Positions 15,264-20,627 of a stretch of DNA of 20,627 bases are shown piece after piece (the first letter of the stretch is position 1; every line of letters starts with the position of its first letter). Origin of the DNA: CAJQQY01 sp964352225 (GTDB lineage: Bacteria > Bacteroidota > Bacteroidia > Chitinophagales > Saprospiraceae); assembly GCA_964352225.1 (NCBI GenBank), contig CAYGRM010000082.1:1-20627 (forward strand), written 5' to 3'. The position numbers were made by a program, and so were the translations under genes. Below the pieces are notes generated by a model. The model saw only the letters and a program-made list of their open reading frames with translations. It searched no databases and was not told where the DNA came from.

Positions 15264-15295
15264 AGACCTACTCGTTTTGCGGAGTGGGTCTTTTT
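15264..15295 (+). terminator. Intrinsic terminator after the T9SS-sorted protein
   Basis: AGACCTACTC (15264-15273) pairs with GAGTGGGTCT (15282-15291) with one G-U pair and an 8-nt loop, followed by a run of five T. Confidence 0.9.
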
Positions 15296-15389
15296 ATATT
15301 ATGAAGTGGCTTAGGATACTTTTAACCAAAACTCATCTTAGACCTTTGAATTTTTTACTACTTTTGTCCCACAAAAAAAGTAGCAGTTT

Positions 15390-16439
15390 ATGAGTAAATT
15401 CCTTCCATTCATTTTTTTATTTATATTTTTTTCATGTCAAAATGAACCTCAAGTTTCCACGCCTAATTTTTTAAAAATTGCAGGGCAGACGATGGGGACG
15501 ACTTATCATCTTACTTATGAGGATAGTTTAGGTCGTAATTTTAAGAAAGAAGTAGATTCGATTTTGGTGGAGATTAATCAATCTGTATCAACCTATATTC
15601 CTGATTCAGAAATTTCGAAATTCAATAATAATGAAAAATTTGAGTTAGGAAAATATAAACATTTTGAAAAAAATCTATTGACTTCAAGAGAGGTATTTTT
15701 TAAAACTGAAGGTTATTTTGATCCGACGGTTATGCCATTGGTTAATTATTGGGGGTTTGGATATCAAGAGAAAAGATCGGTTAACGAAGTTGATTCGTTT
15801 CGAGTTGATTCCCTTAAAAAAATGATTAATCTTGAGAAAATAAATATTTATACAACTCGTATAGTGGATGACAAAGCAACTCAAGTTTTTTTTCCATCCA
15901 AAGTTAATCCTAATACCCAACTAGACTTCTCCGCCATTGCTAAAGGATACGCAGTCGATGTCATTGCTAATTTTTTCCAAGAAAAAAATGTAAAAAACTA
16001 CCTCGTAGAAATCGGAGGTGAACTTCGAACCAAAGGTAAAAATGCCAAAGGGAACCTCTGGACAACTGCCATCAATACGCCAAAAATTAACGCACAACTA
16101 ACTGATTATGAGGCGATTATAAGAATAGATAACAAAGCCATCGCCACCTCAGGCAACTATCGAAACTTCCACGAAGTCAATGGCGAATGGTATGGTCATG
16201 AGATCAATCCTAAGACAGGTTTTCCAGAAAAAAGTAATTTATTGAGTGTAACAATTATGGCTGACGATTGCATGAGTGCCGATGCTTACGCCACCGCAAT
16301 GATGGTTATGGGCTTAGAAAAATCAAAAGCACTAGCTGAAAAACTAGAGAATATAGATGCCTTTTTTATTTTTGCTAATGAGGCAGGGGAGTTGGAGACT
16401 TTTTACACCAAAGGATTTGAAGGAACGATTGTAGAATAA
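15390..16439 (+). CDS. apbE: ApbE-type FAD:protein FMN transferase, lipoprotein
   Basis: This 349-aa lipoprotein (hydrophobic start, lipobox ending FFSC with Cys16) acts outside the inner membrane. ApbE enzymes cut FAD and attach FMN covalently to a Thr or Ser of target flavoproteins such as NqrB/NqrC or RnfD/RnfG. Family motifs are GQTMGTTYHLTY, FDPTVMPLVNYWGFG, LDFSAIAKGYAVD, NYLVEIGGELRTKG, IATSGNYRNF, HEINPKTGFP and the metal-binding MSADAYATA (Asp298). No Nqr or Rnf gene is visible here, so its substrate must be encoded elsewhere. A TAnnTTTG-like box lies at 15359-15366, but no partner box is at the usual distance. The next gene starts 27 bases after its stop. Confidence 0.94.
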   Translation: MSKFLPFIFLFIFFSCQNEPQVSTPNFLKIAGQTMGTTYHLTYEDSLGRNFKKEVDSILVEINQSVSTYIPDSEISKFNNNEKFELGKYKHFEKNLLTSREVFFKTEGYFDPTVMPLVNYWGFGYQEKRSVNEVDSFRVDSLKKMINLEKINIYTTRIVDDKATQVFFPSKVNPNTQLDFSAIAKGYAVDVIANFFQEKNVKNYLVEIGGELRTKGKNAKGNLWTTAINTPKINAQLTDYEAIIRIDNKAIATSGNYRNFHEVNGEWYGHEINPKTGFPEKSNLLSVTIMADDCMSADAYATAMMVMGLEKSKALAEKLENIDAFFIFANEAGELETFYTKGFEGTIVE

Positions 16440-16466
16440 AATTTTCATAAAAAATAAAACGAACTA

Positions 16467-17276
16467 ATGGATTTTAACTTAGAAAGAGACCTTTGCTTTT
16501 TTGATATTGAATCAACCGGACTGAATGTAGTGCGAGATAGAATTGTGCAAATTGCCATCATCAAATATCCTAAAAATGGAGGTGAACCCGAGGAATTGGA
16601 AATGTTGATTAATCCTGGAATCCCGATTTCGGAGGAAGCGATGAAGGTGCATGGCATCACTCCAAAAATGTTATCGAACAAGCCATCGTTCCAACAAGTG
16701 GCGGATCAATTACTCAAATTTATTGGAAACTCGGATTTGGCAGGTTATAATTCTAATCGTTTTGATGTGCCGATGTTGATGGAGGAATTTGCCAGAGTAG
16801 GAATTGAGCTAGATATGACGCGACGACGAACGATTGATGTGCAACGTATTTTTTACAAAATGGAACCTCGTACTTTGGGTGCTGCCTTGAAATATTATAC
16901 CGGTAAAAAATTTGAAAATGCCCATGATGCTTTGTCGGATGTGCGGGCAACGGTTGATGTGTTAAAAGGACAATTAGAAAAATATCAAGACGTTGATTTA
17001 GAAGATGCCGATGGAAATATTATCGAAAAACCGGTGCAAAATGATATGAAAGTTTTGCATGACTTTACAACCGATGATAAAATGATCGATGCGACAATGC
17101 GGTTAAAATATAATCACGAGGGAGTGATTGTTTTTAATTTCGGAAAATACCAAGGGCAAGAAGCAGCTAAAGTTTTGACTCAGGACAAAGCATATTATAA
17201 TTGGATTTTGAATAAAGAATTTTCGACTCAGGTAAAGCAGTTGGTCAAGCAGCTGGTAAAAGAATATGGGAAGTAG
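16467..17276 (+). CDS. DEDDh 3'-5' exonuclease with ExoX-like C-terminal module
   Basis: This 269-aa cytoplasmic protein has the complete DEDDh set of the DnaQ family: FDIESTG (Asp13, Glu15), AGYNSNRFDVPML (Asp100) and HDALSDVRAT (His153, Asp158), covering about residues 8-172. After an acidic linker, FNFGKYQGQEAAKVL and YYNWILNKEF (about residues 222-255) match the small C-terminal module seen in ExoX-type nucleases. It is most likely a DNA repair or proofreading-type exonuclease; nothing ties it to a Pol III core. The 27-base gap to apbE suggests co-transcription without a clear functional link. Confidence 0.9.
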   Translation: MDFNLERDLCFFDIESTGLNVVRDRIVQIAIIKYPKNGGEPEELEMLINPGIPISEEAMKVHGITPKMLSNKPSFQQVADQLLKFIGNSDLAGYNSNRFDVPMLMEEFARVGIELDMTRRRTIDVQRIFYKMEPRTLGAALKYYTGKKFENAHDALSDVRATVDVLKGQLEKYQDVDLEDADGNIIEKPVQNDMKVLHDFTTDDKMIDATMRLKYNHEGVIVFNFGKYQGQEAAKVLTQDKAYYNWILNKEFSTQVKQLVKQLVKEYGK

Positions 17277-17307
17277 TGATGGTTGTATTCCGAAAATGAA
17301 TTTTTCT

Positions 17308-17372
17308 CACCACAGATTGCACAGATTGCACAGATTTTCACAGATGAATAAATATCTATGCAATCTGTAGTG
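17308..17372. repeat. CACAGATTG inverted repeat element
   Basis: CACAGATTG repeats in tandem with a 9-base period from 17311 (two full units, then CACAGATTTT and CACAGATGA variants). The first 19 bases, 17308-17326, are an inverted copy of 17354-17372 with two differences, both G-U compatible. It is the third family of short-unit opposed-arm elements in the window. From memory CACAGATT-type repeats occur in many unrelated bacterial genomes. Confidence 0.8.
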
Positions 17373-17402
17373 AATTCAAATCGATAGATAAATCAAACAA
17401 AT

Positions 17403-18311
17403 ATGAATTTTAAAAACATTCAAATTTTTTCCCGAACGCTAAAATTCATCACTTATCATTTATCACTTATCACTCTATTCATCACTTTGGTTAGCAGTTG
17501 CTACAAACCCACTAATGGTTGCCTCAATATTGATGCAACCAACTACGATGCCTCTGCCGATGAACCCTGCGATGATTGTTGTACATTCCCAAATTTAAAT
17601 TTAAAAATCACTCATAGTATTACTACCCAAGGTACTTTTGGACAGGATTCTTGCATTAATCATTCAGCTGACTCCACTTTTAATAATCTTGCCAATAATT
17701 TTTTTCAGATCAAAGGAATGCAGTTCTATCTATCTGATTTTCAGTTGATTATGGCGGATGGGAGCGTTTCCGAAGTGGAAGATGAAATAACATTTATGAT
17801 TTACGATGATCCTATTGCTCAGACCTCAAAAGATACAACCGTCAAAGATGATTTTGTTTTGATCAAGCGTAGTGCTTTTAATTATACAGTTGGTGAATTT
17901 CGAAAGCCGGGATCCTATATGGAGCTAAGGTTTAAAGTCGGGATTGATGAAAAATTAAGTTCAATTGATGCCGATACTTTGGCAAGTTCTCATCCTTTGA
18001 GTAGTAAAAATCTGTTGTATTTTGACACTCGCGATTCTGGATTTGTTTATCAAAAGTTTTCTTTAATAAAAGATACTTTATCTAATTCTACCGCAATTGA
18101 CGTGTATGAGATAGGAAAAGAAACGGCTAATTCAGTTCAAATTGTACTTAGTTTATTTGGTGAATTAGAACCAGGATTTGATGCGCAAATCCCGATCAAG
18201 GTCAATTACTCAATGTGGCTTAAGGGCATAAATTTTGCGGCAGATACAGATGAGATGATTAAGTCCGCTATTGTCAGTAATACGGCATTCGCATTTGAAA
18301 TAGGGGAATAA
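17403..18311 (+). CDS. MbnP-like lipoprotein (diverged paralogue)
   Basis: This 302-aa lipoprotein has a lipobox at LVSSC (Cys33). After it comes GCLNIDATNYDASADEP and CDDCC, a Cys-rich ATNYD motif frequent in Bacteroidota surface proteins. Residues about 60-300 resemble the MbnP-like domain of the next gene in the same order: FFQIKGMQFYLSDFQLIMADG against FDQFNFYISNVVLI, then GSYMELRFKVGID against GEYSGIKINLGVA, then SSHPLSSKN, and a closing VNYSMWLKGINF. Where the second protein has W153 and W156 this one has LLYFDTRDSGFVYQKF and no Trp, so a Trp-based modification is unlikely here. It probably faces the periplasm or cell surface. The hydrophobic core of its signal peptide (residues 14-28) is encoded by repeat DNA at 17444-17486. 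Confidence 0.8.
   Translation: MNFKNIQIFSRTLKFITYHLSLITLFITLVSSCYKPTNGCLNIDATNYDASADEPCDDCCTFPNLNLKITHSITTQGTFGQDSCINHSADSTFNNLANNFFQIKGMQFYLSDFQLIMADGSVSEVEDEITFMIYDDPIAQTSKDTTVKDDFVLIKRSAFNYTVGEFRKPGSYMELRFKVGIDEKLSSIDADTLASSHPLSSKNLLYFDTRDSGFVYQKFSLIKDTLSNSTAIDVYEIGKETANSVQIVLSLFGELEPGFDAQIPIKVNYSMWLKGINFAADTDEMIKSAIVSNTAFAFEIGE
17444..17486 (-). repeat. GTGATRA repeat half-element inside the lipoprotein signal sequence
   Basis: ATTCATCACTTATCATTTAT and the following bases to 17486 are the inverse-orientation heptamer array seen in the right arms of elements A to D (TCATCACT, TATCACT units). It lies wholly within the coding region, translating as KFITYHLSLITLFIT. No opposed left arm is obvious; a lone AGTGATGG at 17273 could be a remnant. 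Confidence 0.82.
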
Positions 18312-18445
18312 CTGATAAAAGTCATCAATATTTTCGTCAATTTTAAAAACTGAAACAGGGATATTGACGTTTCATTTTTAAATCTTAATTGATGTTATTC
18401 TTTACAAAAAGATAATCGCCCTGAGTTGGGCAAAAAAAAGTTCCT

Positions 18446-19210
18446 ATGAAAAAATTAATTCCAATTATTTTCCTTGCTTCCTTTCTTGTTTTTCAATTTT
18501 CATGTAAGCCAGATCCAATTTTAGAAGCAACAACTGACGTTGAATTAGTCTTCAAAGGAAAATATGCTGATGAAGTTTTTATGATAAATTCTGTATATGA
18601 ATATGATGGAAATCCTATTCGATTCGATCAGTTCAACTTTTATATCTCTAATGTAGTTTTAATTAAAGAAATTGTTGGAAATCCTGAGGAGACCGAGCTT
18701 TTAGAAGTTGATTTTGTTGATTTGAGTTTCAAGCCAGCAGATGTTGCTGATGCGACTAAAGGATTTGTAATAACAGCTCCAAATATTCCAGTTGGAGAAT
18801 ACTCGGGTATAAAAATTAATTTGGGAGTAGCCTCTGATATTAACAAAACTAGTTGGGAAGATTACGGAAGCGGGCATCCTCTTAGAAAACCTGGGCATTA
18901 TTGGTCAGCGTGGAATAGTTTTATTTTTTCTAAAACAGAAGCAAAAATTGATGTGGATTCGGATGGTAGTTTTTCTCATAAGTTAGCTTATCACACCGGT
19001 TCAGATGAAGCATACCGAACTAAATTCTTTGCAAAAGACATTATTTTAGATGAGGATGCAACGACAAAAGTTTCTTTTACTGTTGATGCCAAAATGATGT
19101 TTGATGGAATTGATATAATGACTGAAACAGGAACTCATAACATTGGCGATTTGAATTTGGTAAATGAAATTATGGATAATCTACAAGAAAAATCTTTGGA
19201 TATCGAATGA
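18446..19210 (+). CDS. MbnP-like lipoprotein, probable partner of the di-haem peroxidase
   Basis: This 254-aa lipoprotein has lipobox FQFSC (Cys20). The body fits the MbnP-like family: VELVFKGKYADE, RFDQFNFYISNVVLI, NIPVGEYSGIKINLGVA, SGHPLRKPGHYWSAWNSFIF (Trp153, Trp156) and a SHKLAYHTGSDEAYRTKFF block with a histidine. In the characterised methanotroph pair, the MauG-family enzyme MbnH oxidises a specific Trp of MbnP to kynurenine and the product binds copper. The di-haem peroxidase gene directly downstream supports that reading. Which Trp is the target cannot be told here. It acts in the periplasm or at the outer membrane. Copper handling is inferred from the family. Confidence 0.85.
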   Translation: MKKLIPIIFLASFLVFQFSCKPDPILEATTDVELVFKGKYADEVFMINSVYEYDGNPIRFDQFNFYISNVVLIKEIVGNPEETELLEVDFVDLSFKPADVADATKGFVITAPNIPVGEYSGIKINLGVASDINKTSWEDYGSGHPLRKPGHYWSAWNSFIFSKTEAKIDVDSDGSFSHKLAYHTGSDEAYRTKFFAKDIILDEDATTKVSFTVDAKMMFDGIDIMTETGTHNIGDLNLVNEIMDNLQEKSLDIE

Positions 19211-19220
19211 TGAAGAGAGC

Positions 19221-19257
19221 AAGCGATGTAGGTTTTTGAAAAAATCCTACATCGCTT
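19221..19257 (+). repeat. Hairpin between the MbnP-like and peroxidase genes
   Basis: AAGCGATGTAGG (19221-19232) pairs perfectly with CCTACATCGCTT (19246-19257), and the interior TTTTTGAAAAA can extend the stem. No T-run follows, so it is more likely an mRNA stability or differential-expression structure than a terminator. The peroxidase ATG is 19 bases after it. Confidence 0.75.
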
Positions 19258-19275
19258 ACCCAACAACTAAAAACT

Positions 19276-20388
19276 ATGAATAAAATATATCTACTTTCCC
19301 TTTTTATTTTCCTTGCTATTTTAAGTTGTGGTAATGATGATACCCCAGAAGAATGTGGAGTCATAGGTGATCTTTCTGACATTCCGTACAATCCAGAGGA
19401 TTATTTGTTAGTGAAACCAGATGGTTTTCCATCTATGTTGATCCCAAGTGATAATCCCATGACCATTCAAGGAGTGAAATTAGGAAGACATCTTTTTTTC
19501 GACCCCATCCTTTCTGCAGATAGTACTATGTCTTGTGCTAGTTGTCATTTTCCTTCATTAAGTTTTACAGATGGAGCTGCTGTGAGTGTTGGAATTGATG
19601 GTATTGCAGGCACTAGGAGTTCAATGAGTTTAATGAATATTGGTTATGCGGAGAAAGGTCTTTTTTGGGATGGAAGAGTAAATACCTTAGAGGAACAAGC
19701 ATTGGTTCCAATAGAAGATCCGATTGAATTGCATGATACTTGGGAGAATGTAGAATCAAAATTAATTGCACACCCAAGTTATCCTGAAATGTTTCGAGAA
19801 GCATTTGGAATAGAAGATCGTTCAGAGATTACAAGGGATTTAGCAGTTAAAGCTATGGCTCAATTTGAACGTACATTGATTAGTTCCAATTCTAAATATG
19901 ATAAAGTTATTTTTCAAGGTTTGGCAGCATTCACGGATTCAGAAGCCCGTGGTTTGAGTATGTATACGGATGAAGGATTAGCTGGTCTACCTGATGCAGA
20001 ATGTGCACATTGTCATGCGTTGCATATTGGGACAACTGATGATTATTTTAATAATGGTTTGGATTCAGTTGGTTCTTTAACTGAATTTATGGATCTAGGA
20101 TTAGGAGCGGTGACACAGGATACTTTTGATAATGGAAAATTTCGAGCACCTACTTTGCGGAATATTGCCTTGACCGCACCTTACATGCATGATGGTAGAT
20201 TTGAAACTTTAGAAGAAGTAATTGATTTTTATAATGAAAGTCCAAATCATGCTAATAGCTCAAATGTAGATGCCAATATCCGCCCCTTAGAGTTAACAGA
20301 TCAGCAGAAAGAAGATCTGCTTAATTTTTTACATACTCTTACAGATACGGTATTCACCCAAAATCCAGCCTTTCAGAGTCCCTACTAA
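19276..20388 (+). CDS. Di-haem cytochrome c peroxidase, MauG/MbnH family, lipoprotein
   Basis: This 370-aa lipoprotein (lipobox AILSC, Cys18) has two c-type haem sites: CASCH at residues 87-91 and CAHCH at 243-247. Family blocks are LGRHLFFDPILS before the first haem, LFWDGRVNTLEEQALVPI, MAQFERTL, and the second-domain FRAPTLRNIALTAPYMHDGRFETLEEVIDFY. The PYMHDG segment carries Met304, the position that in classical bacterial cytochrome c peroxidases ligates the electron-transfer haem; MauG-type enzymes use Tyr nearby, so I cannot decide between peroxide detoxification and protein oxidation by residue alone. The MbnP-like neighbours favour a MbnH-like role. Length is normal for the family. 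A strong terminator follows. Confidence 0.92.
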   Translation: MNKIYLLSLFIFLAILSCGNDDTPEECGVIGDLSDIPYNPEDYLLVKPDGFPSMLIPSDNPMTIQGVKLGRHLFFDPILSADSTMSCASCHFPSLSFTDGAAVSVGIDGIAGTRSSMSLMNIGYAEKGLFWDGRVNTLEEQALVPIEDPIELHDTWENVESKLIAHPSYPEMFREAFGIEDRSEITRDLAVKAMAQFERTLISSNSKYDKVIFQGLAAFTDSEARGLSMYTDEGLAGLPDAECAHCHALHIGTTDDYFNNGLDSVGSLTEFMDLGLGAVTQDTFDNGKFRAPTLRNIALTAPYMHDGRFETLEEVIDFYNESPNHANSSNVDANIRPLELTDQQKEDLLNFLHTLTDTVFTQNPAFQSPY

Positions 20389-20412
20389 ATTAAATCTAGA
20401 CCAGCGGTTGAC

Positions 20413-20456
20413 AAAAAAAGCCAAGAATATCGTTTATCATATTCTTGGCTTTTTTT
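20413..20456. terminator. Strong, potentially bidirectional intrinsic terminator
   Basis: AAAAAAAGCCAAGAATAT (20413-20430) is a perfect inverted copy of 20439-20456 around the 8-nt loop CGTTTATC. The 3' arm ends in a run of seven T and the 5' arm begins with seven A, so it can act on either strand. It ends the peroxidase transcript. The remaining bases to 20627 are AT-rich with no gene. Confidence 0.93.
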
Positions 20457-20627
20457 AGGTATTAATGATGCATCTAAAAAAAAGGATCTAGTTTGGATTC
20501 TTTACTATTAATTGATGTGCCTAATTAACCTTAGTTTGAGTATTTTTTTTAATAAATCACATATAAATAATCCTAAAATTTTCTGAATTACCCCCCACAA
20601 TTTTAGCGATAACGCAATATGTTTTTT

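Noticed and set aside
15345..15366. Bacteroidota-type promoter (TTTG and TAnnTTTG) before apbE
   Set aside because: The boxes are only 10 bases apart instead of about 19-21, so only the downstream box fits.
18418..18431. Terminator before the second MbnP-like gene
   Set aside because: The stem GCCC/GGGC is only 4 bp and is followed by A rather than T on the coding strand.
20470..20510. Second hairpin or promoter after the last terminator
   Set aside because: AAAGGATC/GATTCTTT is short and mismatched, and the TTAGTTTG sequence further down is one base short of the promoter box spacing.

Overview
The window is a 20.6 kb stretch of an AT-rich Bacteroidota genome with every gene on the + strand. 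The phylum assignment rests on four things: the gene order of the division/cell-wall (dcw) cluster, which lacks murF and ddl between mraY and murD or after murC; an FtsZ ending in a tail of the NSYLHD type; a small secreted protein with a type IX secretion (T9SS) C-terminal sorting domain; and near absence of Shine-Dalgarno sequences. A Saprospiria/Chitinophagia-like lineage is plausible, but the species cannot be named from sequence alone.

Region 1 (1-14332) is the dcw cluster: 3' part of ftsI, then murE, mraY, murD (broken by a 10-N assembly gap), ftsW, an unrecognised 177-aa gene, murG, murC, ftsQ, ftsA, ftsZ. These genes make UDP-MurNAc-peptide (murC, murD, murE), lipid I and II (mraY, murG), polymerise and crosslink septal peptidoglycan (ftsW, ftsI) and build the Z-ring (ftsQ, ftsA, ftsZ). 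MurE carries the DNPR motif expected for meso-diaminopimelate addition. A strong terminator at 14422-14454 closes the cluster.

The spacers of this cluster are unusually long and nearly all hold hairpin-forming DNA. Four (ftsI-murE, murD-ftsW, murG-murC, ftsQ-ftsA) hold large inverted elements built from a degenerate heptamer, GTGATRA. The ftsA-ftsZ spacer holds a second type (ACGTT/AACGTCC). ftsI-murE and murE-mraY share a third type, with arms around TTTACTTTTTTTCTGAC. mraY-murD and murC-ftsQ hold unique hairpins, the latter a perfect 33-nt palindrome. Element sequence forms the stop codon of murD and the last codons of murG.

Region 2 (14333-17276) holds a small T9SS-sorted secreted protein with its own terminator, an ApbE-type FAD:protein FMN transferase lipoprotein, and a DEDDh 3'-5' exonuclease with an ExoX-like C-terminal module.

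Region 3 (17277-20456) has a CACAGATTG-type inverted repeat, then three lipoprotein genes in a row: two MbnP-like proteins and a di-haem MauG/MbnH-family cytochrome c peroxidase. This looks like an MbnP-MbnH pair (copper binding and peroxidase-driven protein oxidation) with an extra diverged MbnP paralogue. The first MbnP-like gene has a signal peptide whose hydrophobic core is encoded by a copy of the GTGATRA repeat in inverse orientation, an apparent exaptation of repeat DNA. A near-perfect terminator (20413-20456) ends this group. In 20457-20627 I see only AT-rich DNA.
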